NCBI GenBank assembly: GCA_965238045.1
Contig: CBDEGU010000005.1
Coordinates: 62,001-126,000, forward strand
Source: CBDEGU01 sp965238045
GTDB lineage: Bacteria > Acidobacteriota > Terriglobia > Bryobacterales > UBA6623
DNA: 64,000 nucleotides
Direction of reading: 5' to 3'
Of this stretch, positions 55,210 to 63,948 are shown piece after piece (position 1 is the stretch's first letter; each line of letters begins with the position of its first letter). A program made the position numbers and the translations under genes. The notes beneath the pieces are model-generated. The model searched no databases. It worked only from the letters and a program-made list of their open reading frames with translations, and had not been told where the DNA came from.

Positions 55210-55389
55210 AGCCCGCTTTTCTCACCACGTGGCGAAGCGAAGTGCGTGAGAGGCCCGTCAGGACGAGGCGCGCGCCGCTTGACGAACGCAGGCGTACTTG
55301 ACAGTACGTTGAGTACGGCGAGCAAGCGCAACGAAGTAATGGCGGGCCTATCGCGTGCTTCGGTCGTCAGGTGGTGAGAAATGCGGGCT
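55210..55389 (-). repeat. MITE-like palindromic repeat, copy 3 (inverted)
   Basis: 180 bp in the opposite orientation to copies 1 and 2. Its ends are both part of a CTAG (ctAGCCCGC ... GCGGGCTag). It lies between the DUF4159 stop and its terminator. Confidence 0.9.
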
Positions 55390-55424
55390 AGTACCGACCG
55401 AATGCTGTGCTGTTCTCCTTGATG

Positions 55425-55466
55425 GCCAGGGCCGCGAGACTGGGGACCGCGCCCTGGCATTTTTTA
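55425..55466 (+). terminator. Rho-independent terminator
   Basis: The stem GCCAGGGCCGCG pairs with CGCGCCCTGGC (one bulge) and is followed by ATTTTTTATT. It would end plus-strand transcription from the DUF4159 gene after passing through the MITE copy. Confidence 0.85.
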
Positions 55467-55508
55467 TTCTTCTTGGCCCCCCAACCTCCTCAAACAAGGA
55501 CCAGAGGA

Positions 55509-56660
55509 TCACCTGTCCACCAGGTGAGTGGCGGTCGCTTTCGCGGGCTTGAGGTGGGTGTCCATCCAGCCGTACATCAGCTGGCGCGACTCGTGCTTGA
55601 CCGAGTGGCCCCGGCCGTGAACGTAGAAGCCGAAATTCTCCGGCGCCTTTTCCAGTTCATATGCATCCATCACCTTGATCAGCATCAGCACGCGCTGACG
55701 CTGAGTTAGCAGGTCGCCGTCGTTCAAAGCCGACAGATCGAGAAAGGCGCGCGGGGCGATGAGCGCCATGATCTCGTGAAAGTCGATCGGCGGAAGTTTG
55801 CCTTCGAGCAAGCCGGGCCGCATGTGCTTGAAGTAGACGTACCAGCGATCCCTTGACCAATGCTCCACGCCGGAGTTATGGCGGAAGAACGAGGCGCTGC
55901 AATTTCCGGCCGAGGCGCGAACGCGGCCGTCGTAAGCGGCGAGAAACATCGTCCCGTGTCCGCCGAGGGAATGTCCGAGTGCGCCGATACGGTCGCCGTC
56001 GACCTGTGGGAGCGAAAGCAATACATCGACGGCGATCGAGTGCTCGTAGGTGAACTTGCCGGCCGCGGTCCACTCGGGGTGCTTCTGGTGGAAGCGGCCC
56101 GTCTCGTAGGGGCCTTCGGGAGGCGTGCGGTGTCCGGCAACGAAATGGTCGGGAGCAATGACGACATAGCCCCGGCGGCAAAGATGGTCGAGATAGGCCT
56201 TGTCGGGGTCGTCGAGCAGTCCGGCGACGCGTTGCTTGCCTTTGGCAAAAGTGCCGTGCAGCGCCACGATGGCTGGCGCCCTGCCTTGCAGACCGATGGG
56301 GATACCGAGATAGGCGTGCGCCCGCTCGTCTTTTTCGACGTTGTAGCTAACAAGCTGACGGGTGTAAAGGCCATCGACGTCGACCGATTCGTGGACGCGG
56401 AAGTCGAGCACGGGCTTTTCGGGTTTGTGCTGATCGCGAAGCAGGTCAAGATAGCGCTGTTTAAGAAGCCGGCGGTGCTTCTTCCAATCCGCGGCGTTGT
56501 GGACGCCGTCAAGCAAGTCGTCCCATGAAGAGCGGATCGCCGGAGGATCCGAACGCATACGTTCTGGCGAGGATTGGGCTCCAGCCATGCCTGGCAGCAG
56601 AACGCTGAGCAAAACTGGGATCGCCACACGGACTCGGATGTTGACAATTCGGATGTTCAT
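55509..56660 (-). CDS. exported alpha/beta-hydrolase (acetylxylan esterase/dienelactone-type)
   Basis: 383 residues from ATG 56660 (GAGG 9 bases upstream); an ATG 15 bases earlier is possible. The signal peptide 'VAIPVLLSVLLPGMAGAQ' is preceded by a repeated Met-Asn-Ile-Arg stretch from short DNA repeats. Alpha/beta-hydrolase features are 'RAPAIVALHGTFAKGKQRVA' (oxyanion region), the nucleophile in 'IGALGHSLGGHGTMFLAAYD', an acidic residue near 'FLDLSALNDGDLL', and the catalytic His in 'YVHGRGHSVKHESRQLMYGW'. Probably removes acyl groups from carbohydrates or small esters in the periplasm. Confidence 0.85.
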   Translation of the reverse strand: MNIRIVNIRVRVAIPVLLSVLLPGMAGAQSSPERMRSDPPAIRSSWDDLLDGVHNAADWKKHRRLLKQRYLDLLRDQHKPEKPVLDFRVHESVDVDGLYTRQLVSYNVEKDERAHAYLGIPIGLQGRAPAIVALHGTFAKGKQRVAGLLDDPDKAYLDHLCRRGYVVIAPDHFVAGHRTPPEGPYETGRFHQKHPEWTAAGKFTYEHSIAVDVLLSLPQVDGDRIGALGHSLGGHGTMFLAAYDGRVRASAGNCSASFFRHNSGVEHWSRDRWYVYFKHMRPGLLEGKLPPIDFHEIMALIAPRAFLDLSALNDGDLLTQRQRVLMLIKVMDAYELEKAPENFGFYVHGRGHSVKHESRQLMYGWMDTHLKPAKATATHLVDR

Positions 56661-56675
56661 GACTCGGATCCTCAT

Positions 56676-57252
56676 GATGAGTTTGGCCCGATGGGGACGC
56701 GTCCGCCTCCGGCCAGTGCCATTCTAACAGGGTGGATCCCGGGTGGCTCCGCTTGGATGTGACGAGGCGATGGGCTTCGCACCCAAGCCGGACCCGCGGT
56801 CAAGCGGCGTCGTCACTCGTTGATTCTAAAAAAACAATTCCATGCAAAATTTGCCCGGCCGAGCCGGTACGCATCTCGCTCCATGCCCCGAGGAGCCGAT
56901 GCCCCCCCGCGGATGTTTCGGTGTCGATCTCTGCCGTGTTCCTCGGTACACGCTAGGCCGTTTGACCTGTCGGCTCTGTGCACAGACGCATGCTTCACGA
57001 GCAGGTGGGAGCCCCTCGTGCCGGCTGCCCGCGCTAGAGTGTTCGACGAAAAGGCGTCACCCTCGGATAGGTGTCGACAAATAATTTCCCATTGAGCCAT
57101 CAGGCATGAGAGCCTTCGCAACCCGTCGCCGGGCTGGCCCAAATCGAGTCCCATCAGGCGGCTAGCGAGACCCTGGGCCGATCGCCCAACCCAAGCGTTG
57201 TTTTCGCCAAGCATGCTGCTGCGGTACAATTGCCTCAGGCTCGGTCGGGGTT
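56676..57252. other. gene-free spacer before the Ser/Thr kinase
   Basis: No supported gene. A minus-strand frame of 138 codons (56,813-57,229) lacks a ribosome site and a recognisable motif, so I do not call it. The kinase promoter should lie in the last 100 bases; 'gcggtacaattgcc' near 57,222 contains a TACAAT that could be its -10 box. Confidence 0.35.
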
Positions 57253-60132
57253 ATGATTGGTCAAACTATTTCGCATTACAAGATCACCGAGAAACTCGGC
57301 GAAGGCGGCATGGGTGTCGTCTACAAGGCTGAGGACACCAAGCTCCGGCGTGTCGTGGCGCTGAAGTTTCTTCGTGCTGAACTGATCGAGGACCCCGAGC
57401 ACAGAGAGCGCTTCCTTCGTGAGGCGCAGGCCGCGGCGGCTCTCGATCACCCTAACATCTGCACCATCCATGAAATCGACGACGACGCGGGGCGGACTTT
57501 CCTCGCCATGGCCTTCATTGCAGGCCTAACCGTCAAGGACAAGATCGCCGAACGCCCGCTCAAGCTCGACCAGGCGCTCGACATCGCCGTTCAAACCGCC
57601 CAAGGTCTGCAAGCAGCGCACGAGAAGGGCATCGTCCACCGCGACATCAAGGGCGCTAACATCATGGTCACCCCGCCGGGACAGGTCAAGATTATGGACT
57701 TTGGCCTGGCGCAACTCGCCGAACGCTCGAAGTTGACCGAGACCACAACCATCCTGGGCACACCCTCCTACATGTCTCCGGAACAGGCGCGGGGTGAAAA
57801 AACCGACCGCCGCGCGGATCTCTGGTCGCTCGGGGTCGTGCTGTATGAAATGATCGCCGGCAGACTGCCGTTCGTGGGGGAGCGCCAAGAGGCGGTTCTG
57901 TACGGGATCACCAGCGAAGAACCCGAGCCGGTCACCGCTCAGCGAGCGGGGCTGCCACTGGAACTGGAATGGATCATCGGCAAGGCGCTGGCGAAGGACC
58001 GAGAAGAACGCTATCAACATGCCGAAGACCTGCTCGTTGACTTGCGCAGCTTGCAGAAGAAGCTTGCATCGGGCAGGTCCAGCATTCTCAAGGCGCGGGC
58101 TGGGACTCAGGCGGCAGCAACCCAGCCCGCACCGACGGGACAAGCCTCCCCAGATCCTCTGGCTCGGTACACGGTGATCGAGGACGCGGAAGAAGCCGGC
58201 GATGCGATCAAGTACGTCGCGGAAGACACCGAGTTGCATCGGTCGGTCGCGATCCGGGTCTTGCCGCAATCTTCAGCGGAAAAGATCGAGCGCGCGCAGC
58301 GTCTCCAGCGACAAGCCGTTCTGGCCCTGCTGGCCGCCTTCGTGGCCCTTTCGGCCGTGCTGTGGTTTCGTGGTCCCTCGCCGGATGCGCAGCGGCAGCC
58401 GGTTCGGTTTTCCTTCACCCCCGAGAATCTCGTGACCTTCGGGTCAACGCCCGCCGTGATTTCGCCGGATGGCAGGCACATCGTCTTCATTTCCGAGGAA
58501 GATGGAGGAAACAATCTTTGGGTGCGGGACCTCGACCGCGAGACGCCCTGCAGCCTCGAGGGAACCGAAGGGGCCCGGCATCCCTTCTGGTCCCCCAATA
58601 GTCAGTCGATCGGCTTTGGAACCGACGCAGAGTTGAAGCGCATTCCTCTCAGCGGGGGCGAGCCGACTACGCTGTGTGACCTGCCTCCAGCCGGAGCACC
58701 GTTCCGGGGAGGGTCGTGGAGTCCCGACGGTGAACAGATCGTCTACTCGGCCTCCCGCCAGTTGTTCCAGGTGCCCTCTCGGGGAGGCGCTCCCGAACTG
58801 CTCTTCGAGCGGGACGAGGCCGAAAGCAAGAGTAACTTTATGCGCCCGCGCTTCCTGCCTGTGACCGAAGGCTCGCGGGGGCTGGTCTACACGTGCTTCT
58901 TCTGCCAGAGCCTCGCGAGGCCGGTAAAAGCAATGAGCGCGACGGGGAACAAGATCGGTCGTAGCCCAGACGATGTCAAATTGGGAATCCTGGATCTCAA
59001 AACCGGCGAGCGCCGGGAGCTGGTTGCCGGAACCACACCGGTTTACTCAGCTTCGGGCCACCTCGTCTACCAGGAGAGCTTCGATTCGGACTCCGGCCTG
59101 CGAGCCTTGCCTTTCTCGTTAGAGACTCTGACTGCCACGGGAGAGGCCTTCCCGATCGTCGAAGCCGGGCGTGACCCCAGCATGGCGCAAGACGGAACGC
59201 TGGTCTATTTCGACGGCGCCGGCGGCGGAGGCCAGAACTTGGTGTGGCGAGACCGGGAGGGGAAAAGCCTCGGGACGATTGGGCAGGCGCAGGAAAACAT
59301 CGGGCCTCTGGCCTTGTCTCCGGACGGCAAGAGCGTGGCTGTAGAAGCTTGGGAGGCGGACGGCAACCGGGACATCTGGGTTCATGATGCCGTGCGCGGG
59401 GCGAAGACACGGCTCACTTTCGATCCCGCCAGAGACGGCCAGCCGGCCTGGTCGCCCTCGGGCGAGCAGATCACCTTTTACTCGCAGCGCGAAGGAGGGT
59501 TCGGCATCTACAGCAAGCCCGCCGACGGTAGCGGTGAAGCCGACCTGTTGGTTGACGAGGATACCGGGGAGAGGGCTCCCGATTGGTCGCGCGACGGGAA
59601 GTTTGTGATCTACACGGCGAATAGTGAAGACACCTTAGATGATCTGTGGTACCTGAAGCCCAAAGCAGGCGGGGAGGGATATGAGCCGACCCCGTATCTA
59701 AGGACCGCGGCTGACGAAAGAATCCCGGTCTTCTCGCCCGACGGCCGATATGTCGCCTACGTGTCGAGTGAATCGGGTCGAAGCGAGATCTACGTCCGGC
59801 CTTTTCCCGAGGGTGGGGGCAAGTGGCAGGTTTCGATCAACGGAGGCACGCAGCCCCGCTGGCGAAGGGACGGCAAGGAACTGTTCTACGTCGAAGAGGA
59901 CCAACTCAAGGCGGTCTCGGTTTCGACGGCCCAAGGCTTCTCGCCGGGAACACCGAAGCTGCTGTTTCGTGATCGCTGGTTGCGCGGCTTCGCCAAACAG
60001 CAGTACGACGTTTCAGCGGACGGCCGGCGCTTTGTCCTCAGGGAGGCAGTTGAGGGCGCGTCCGACAAGCCACCCGCCATCCGCGTCGTCCAAAACTGGT
60101 ACGAAGAGTTCCGCGACCGCGAGCAGGATTAA
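57253..60132 (+). CDS. Ser/Thr protein kinase with transmembrane segment and TolB-like PD40 propeller
   Basis: 959 residues. The kinase domain (about 8-270) is complete: P-loop 'KLGEGGMGVVYKAED', Lys in 'VVALKFLRAELIED', catalytic loop 'GIVHRDIKGANIMV', 'KIMDFGLAQLAE', 'GTPSYMSPEQARGEKTDRRA' and 'DLWSLGVVLYEMIAGRLPFV'. Around residues 300-345 a short piece ('YTVIEDAEEAGDAIKYVAED', 'TELHRSVAIRVLPQSS') looks like a second, truncated kinase N-lobe. A transmembrane helix ('AVLALLAAFVALSAVLWF') follows, and the rest is a WD40-like PD40 propeller ('PAVISPDGRHIVFISEEDGG', 'PAWSPSGEQITFYSQREGGF', 'PVFSPDGRYVAYVSSESGRS'). A cytoplasmic kinase with a periplasmic sensor is the expected topology. Confidence 0.93.
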   Translation: MIGQTISHYKITEKLGEGGMGVVYKAEDTKLRRVVALKFLRAELIEDPEHRERFLREAQAAAALDHPNICTIHEIDDDAGRTFLAMAFIAGLTVKDKIAERPLKLDQALDIAVQTAQGLQAAHEKGIVHRDIKGANIMVTPPGQVKIMDFGLAQLAERSKLTETTTILGTPSYMSPEQARGEKTDRRADLWSLGVVLYEMIAGRLPFVGERQEAVLYGITSEEPEPVTAQRAGLPLELEWIIGKALAKDREERYQHAEDLLVDLRSLQKKLASGRSSILKARAGTQAAATQPAPTGQASPDPLARYTVIEDAEEAGDAIKYVAEDTELHRSVAIRVLPQSSAEKIERAQRLQRQAVLALLAAFVALSAVLWFRGPSPDAQRQPVRFSFTPENLVTFGSTPAVISPDGRHIVFISEEDGGNNLWVRDLDRETPCSLEGTEGARHPFWSPNSQSIGFGTDAELKRIPLSGGEPTTLCDLPPAGAPFRGGSWSPDGEQIVYSASRQLFQVPSRGGAPELLFERDEAESKSNFMRPRFLPVTEGSRGLVYTCFFCQSLARPVKAMSATGNKIGRSPDDVKLGILDLKTGERRELVAGTTPVYSASGHLVYQESFDSDSGLRALPFSLETLTATGEAFPIVEAGRDPSMAQDGTLVYFDGAGGGGQNLVWRDREGKSLGTIGQAQENIGPLALSPDGKSVAVEAWEADGNRDIWVHDAVRGAKTRLTFDPARDGQPAWSPSGEQITFYSQREGGFGIYSKPADGSGEADLLVDEDTGERAPDWSRDGKFVIYTANSEDTLDDLWYLKPKAGGEGYEPTPYLRTAADERIPVFSPDGRYVAYVSSESGRSEIYVRPFPEGGGKWQVSINGGTQPRWRRDGKELFYVEEDQLKAVSVSTAQGFSPGTPKLLFRDRWLRGFAKQQYDVSADGRRFVLREAVEGASDKPPAIRVVQNWYEEFRDREQD

Positions 60133-60320
60133 GTCCCCCGAAACGAACGGCATGGCGCTCGTCCGCCGCTGGTCTCCGGACGGAAACTGGATCTATTTCG
60201 GGTCGAGCGGGGATGGTTTTGGCGGTATCCGCGCCCAACGGTTGCTGCTTGTAAGTATTCACCCGAAGCAGCAGATATCATGCTCTTCGCAAGGCCGGGC
60301 AGGACGCTCGTACCACTGAG
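60133..60320 (+). pseudogene. PD40/WD40-like fragment downstream of the kinase
   Basis: At about 60,150-60,240 the plus strand reads 'NGMALVRRWSPDGNWIYFGS' followed by SGDGFGGI, a single PD40 propeller strand, with no start codon or remaining gene. It is probably a leftover of another kinase-propeller gene or of recombination with the one upstream. Confidence 0.5.
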
Positions 60321-60576
60321 AGCGAGTTTGGCTGAAGCAGTGGTGTGTTTTTGAAGGTGAAAGGATGCCATGTGAAGTCATCGCTGTCCGAATTGGCTTG
60401 GCCAGCCCCAGTTCTCTACACGTAGGTTGTGCAGCCTACTGACGGTAGGACGTCGAGAGCGAAATGAAAAAAGTGGGGACAGAAAAACTGGGGACAGGCT
60501 ACCATAGATTTTGTTAATACGCGACCCCGACACCCTCCGCCAAACCGTAGTCACAGCTTCCTGGCCAGGTTAGGTC
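60321..60576. other. spacer with REP-like fragment
   Basis: No gene. It contains 'gtggggacagaaaaactggg' and 'gacaggctacc' (about 60,473-60,503), the kind of short dispersed repeat also seen near 2,450 and 2,500. Confidence 0.35.
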
Positions 60577-61095
60577 CTAGTTGTTGCGCCGCAGCGTCAT
60601 CAATTCCCCGGCTACCTCAGGCAATGACACCTTGTTGGCAGCCACCAGGCTCTGCACTGTCAGCGTCAGCACGTCACCGGTGATCTGAAAATCCATCGTT
60701 GTGTGTCCCCCGATGAACTCGGGACTCTTGGCTACCATCGGCCGGAAGGTGATCGTGGTATCGCTGGCCTCATAGGTCCCCGTGTTGACGATGATCGTGT
60801 CGTACTGGGCTGTCTTCTCTTCCGCCGTCGGGGTGAACTCGACCGCGGACAGCGGACGCGGGTCGGCCCCGAGCGAGTAAACTGCGCTGTAGTGCCCCTC
60901 CGTGAAGATGAAGAGCCCGGGCTGGGAGGGATCGATCGTCGCCTCGCCGCCAGCAGGAGTCATCGTGGTCATCGACCAGGCGCCGAGCAGCGGGTTGACT
61001 GGCGCACTCGGCTCGACCGGCGCCGGCGCCTGACCGCAGGACGCAGCGGTCACGAGAACGACGGTGACGAGCATAGCGGCTGAACGAAGTCGCAT
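60577..61095 (-). CDS. lipocalin-like lipoprotein
   Basis: 172 residues from ATG 61095. The signal peptide ends in the lipobox 'VTAASC', so the mature protein is lipid-anchored. The body has the lipocalin-like (PF13924-type) pattern: 'PLLGAWSMTTMTPAGGEATI', 'PGLFIFTEGHYSAVYSLGAD', 'IVNTGTYEASDTTITFRPMV' and 'ADF'-like strands in 'HTTMDFQITGDVLTLTVQSL'. Likely binds a small hydrophobic ligand in the periplasm. It stands alone; the spacing and the minus-strand orientation separate it from the kinase. Confidence 0.8.
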   Translation of the reverse strand: MRLRSAAMLVTVVLVTAASCGQAPAPVEPSAPVNPLLGAWSMTTMTPAGGEATIDPSQPGLFIFTEGHYSAVYSLGADPRPLSAVEFTPTAEEKTAQYDTIIVNTGTYEASDTTITFRPMVAKSPEFIGGHTTMDFQITGDVLTLTVQSLVAANKVSLPEVAGELMTLRRNN

Positions 61096-61825
61096 GGCAA
61101 TAATTAGTCTCTTTGGGGAAATTGGGAGAACTGGCGTTAGACTATCATAAATTTTCCTAAGAAACAATCCCCAAAGCCGCCTCCCGGCGCAGCCCCGGAC
61201 CAGCCGCGCACGACCAGCACGGACCGCCCTCCGCGCCGCCGCTCGCCGCGAAGCCCCAACTCAGCCCAAGCTACCGAACCGCTGTACCAAACGAACCCAA
61301 TCTCACCGAGCCCAATCAAAATCAGCACCTCACCAATCATCCCGTCACCGGGCCAACGAGATCTCACCCAGCCCGTCGGCTCAACACCCAAGCCCGCGAA
61401 CCCGCCACGCTCCCACCGCCCAGCCCGACACCGCCCGATCGTCCTATCGACATACGCGTATATCATCGAGATTCCGGTCCAACGGTGATCTACAGATTCG
61501 GCTCTTCCGACAGGGACGGATCAATTATGCCACATAGATCCTCCCAAATGGGCAAGAATTTAGCGGCGACAGGAAACACGGGGGAATGGAAGACAGCTTC
61601 CCTGTTCTCGGACCCTCTAGCGGCCAGCGGCCGCCACCTGCCGTCCCCTACAGTGCCTCCCCCACAGCACCATTGCGTCGAGACAATGGCCCACGATTTA
61701 CCGTTCACGAGACTACAAAACAGCTAACCGACGATCTAACAACAACATCCATCCGCCAGCCCCAACTACCTGCGGTAAGCTGGATACGAATGCCCCCAAT
61801 ACGCATCTACTGTGCCAGCCAGCCC

Positions 61826-61975
61826 AGCGCCAGAATGCCCCGCGCCAGAATAACCCGCGCCACAATACCCCGCGCCACAATACCCCGCGCCAGAATACCC
61901 CGTGCCAGAATACCCCGCGCCAAGATACCCCGCGCCAAGATACCCCGCGCCAACATGCCCCGCACCAGGGTACAC
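61826..61975 (+). repeat. 15-bp minisatellite, 10 units
   Basis: Ten consecutive 15-bp units close to CGCGCCAGAATACCC, diverging mainly at positions 7-12 of the unit; the last units are the most degenerate. Read on the minus strand it would give Gly-Ala-Gly-Tyr pentapeptides, but no start, ribosome site or continuing gene supports coding. Confidence 0.88.
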
Positions 61976-62469
61976 TGCGCCGACCAGCCTCCCCATCGCC
62001 CCCGCCCCATCGCCCCACCAGCAAGCAAGCGACCCAGCCCAACCAGAAAAAAAAACCAAACAACCCCAATCTCGCCGAATCCATTTCCAAATCAACAACT
62101 TGCCAGCCCAGGATCACCAAAGACCCGTAGCGCGAATCTCGGTTTTGAGATCCGCGGCTTTTCCCACCCCAGCGAGCCATTGATCCCCTCGCCCCAGCAA
62201 ACCACGAATCCCCCGCGCCCGCCCACCCTCCCGGCCTGCCGCCAGGTCCCAACCCCATCCCAAACCGCCAAAATCGAACTACCAAACAGACCCAATTCCT
62301 AAAAACCAATCTAAATCGACATCTTGCGGACACCTGCCCCTGACCGAATCGCGAATCTCCCCAGGGCCGCGGCAATCGAAAAGCACCGTAGCGCGGAGCT
62401 CGAAGAGACCCGCGGCTTTTCCTGGCCCGCCGAGCGATTAATCCCCCAATCTGCCGCGCCCGCCAAGCT

Positions 62470-62560
62470 CCGTAGGAGCGACACATCGAACAGCCTGGGG
62501 CGTGAGCCCCAGGACCACAGGCCGAAAACAGCCAGCCCCGGCAGGGGCGGCACACACCCC
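62470..62560. repeat. REP-like palindromic unit
   Basis: The centre is the perfect hairpin CCTGGGGC-GTGA-GCCCCAGG (62494-62513), preceded by 'ccgtaggagcgacacatcga' and followed by a second short hairpin 'agccccggcaggggc' (about 62,532). This two-hairpin layout is familiar from dispersed repeats in Acidobacteria, Planctomycetes and relatives. Confidence 0.6.
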
Positions 62561-63476
62561 TTCACCACAAATACCGCTCATCGGGCCGCGGAATCCACCG
62601 CTGGAATCCACCGCTGGAATCCCCGGTACCGAAACCCCAAAACCCCCGACCCCCCTGTCACGAGATTCCTCTCCCACAAAATCAACAACATACGCAAAAA
62701 ACACCCCAAAACACTTGACAGCACATGTTAGCCTATACCCGTAACGACCGGAAAGGATAGATCACCGCGATCCCCCGACCGTTTCCTGGCCAGGACAGAA
62801 AGCTCGCTCAGCGGTTCATCACCTCCTCGAATCACAGAGGAGACAGTGACCACAAAGGCGGGTCTTCGGACGGCTCTCGAAAGTGGACATCCACCGCGAA
62901 GGGCTACGAGCGCAGTCGAGTACCATCGCCGAGCAGGGCTACTGCGCGGCAAGACCGCGCGAGAGAACCCTTCGCCCGGAACCGCCTGCAGCTTCCGGCT
63001 GGGGCGGCTCGCCGGGATCACATAGTCGGAACGAGAGGCGTCTCTCACTTCTTTGAAAGTTTCTTGAATTCAAAAAAGAAGCCCCGCGAAGAACCAAGCC
63101 AGCAACCCCAGCCAGTCGGCAACCGCGGCCAGCAATCCCAGCCAGCCGGCAACCCATCCGCCAGACCATGCAGCGGAGCCCGGGGGCGAGACACCGTCGA
63201 GCCCCTCAACCCGCCCGCGGCCATCCAAAATCCAAAAACCAGAAAATCCGGGCAAATCCGGACAAAACGACGCCCAAGAACCCTTCCTCGACCCAACCCC
63301 AGTTCTCGCCCCCTCCACGCTCGAAAAAAAAGGTCTCAAATCCAGAAAAACCGGGCATAACCGGACAAAACCCCCGGCCAAGAGGTCATCGGCCGCCGCT
63401 GACGTTTCGGACCCCGAGCCCTCGAACCATCACCCAATCCGCCCTCGACTCCCTGCCCGTGCCACATAATGAGGAC

Positions 63477-63884
63477 ATGATTGTGTCCGTCTCCACGCAA
63501 GGCTTCAACGACATCATCGACATCACCAGCGACGTTCGCGCCTGCTGCCAGCAGAGCGGCGTGCGTGATGGTCTGGCGCATCTGTTCGTGGCCGGATCGA
63601 CGGCCGCCTTGTCCACGATCGAGTATGAGCCCGGCGCTCTCGCCGACCTCAAGCAGGCCTTGGAGCGCATCGCTCCGATGGACGGCCACTACCGGCACAA
63701 CGAGGCTTGGGGCGACGGCAACGGCTACGCCCACGTGCGGGCCGCTCTCATGAAACCATCGCTTACGATTCCGATCGCGGATGGCGAACTGGTCTTGGGC
63801 ACCTGGCAACAGGTCATCCTGCTCGACTTCGACAACCGGCCTCGCCGCCGAACGATTCATGTTCAGACGCTTGCGGCGGCCTAG
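63477..63884 (+). CDS. yjbQ: YjbQ-family protein (secondary thiamine-phosphate synthase-like)
   Basis: 135 residues from ATG 63477 with TGAGGAC before it. UPF0047/YjbQ fold: 'FNDIIDITSDVRACCQQSGV', 'LAHLFVAGSTAALSTIEYEP', then 'GHYRHNEAWGDGNGYAHVRA' with the conserved His and Asp residues of the active pocket, and 'ADGELVLGTWQQVILLDFDN' near the end. Members can replace ThiE weakly in cell tests, but the physiological role is unclear. It precedes a PfkB kinase gene by 64 bases on the same strand. Confidence 0.92.
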   Translation: MIVSVSTQGFNDIIDITSDVRACCQQSGVRDGLAHLFVAGSTAALSTIEYEPGALADLKQALERIAPMDGHYRHNEAWGDGNGYAHVRAALMKPSLTIPIADGELVLGTWQQVILLDFDNRPRRRTIHVQTLAAA

Positions 63885-63948
63885 CCAGGGCGCCGGTTCG
63901 CGTTCGTTCTTCTGTTCCACTGCCACGGACTGCTAGGATGGTCTCTTC

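Larger units (their letters stand above)
61096..63476. other. 2.4-kb C-rich, repeat-filled gene desert
   Basis: No gene is supported. The plus strand is strikingly rich in C and A and poor in G in blocks (61,170-61,450; 61,760-62,310; 62,540-62,700; 63,070-63,410), which makes long but low-complexity open frames in several registers; I reject these. It includes a 15-bp tandem array, a pair of related segments ('cgtagcgcg...gcggcttttcc' at about 62,126 and 62,387) and a palindromic REP-like unit. The stretch 62,715-63,060 is more balanced but shows no convincing gene or RNA. Confidence 0.6.

Noticed and set aside
42481..55389. Idea that the three palindromic repeats are a CRISPR or rho terminator set
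   Set aside because: They are dispersed over 13 kb, differ in orientation, contain no spacers and have transposon-like inverted ends.
56813..57229. 138-codon minus-strand frame in the spacer before the kinase
   Set aside because: No ribosome site, no motif and no supporting terminator; kept only as a remark in the spacer entry.
61713..62555. Several long overlapping open frames on both strands
   Set aside because: They arise from C-rich low-complexity DNA and the 15-bp repeats; no ribosome sites, no domains, and equally long frames in competing registers.
62715..62740. TTGACA followed by TATACC, a possible promoter
   Set aside because: The spacing is about 13 bases rather than 16-18 and no gene or folded RNA follows.
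62728..63060. Possible structured RNA (RNase P-like wording 'ccggaaagg', 'acagaaag')
   Set aside because: The conserved core segments of RNase P RNA or tmRNA could not be matched in order on either strand.
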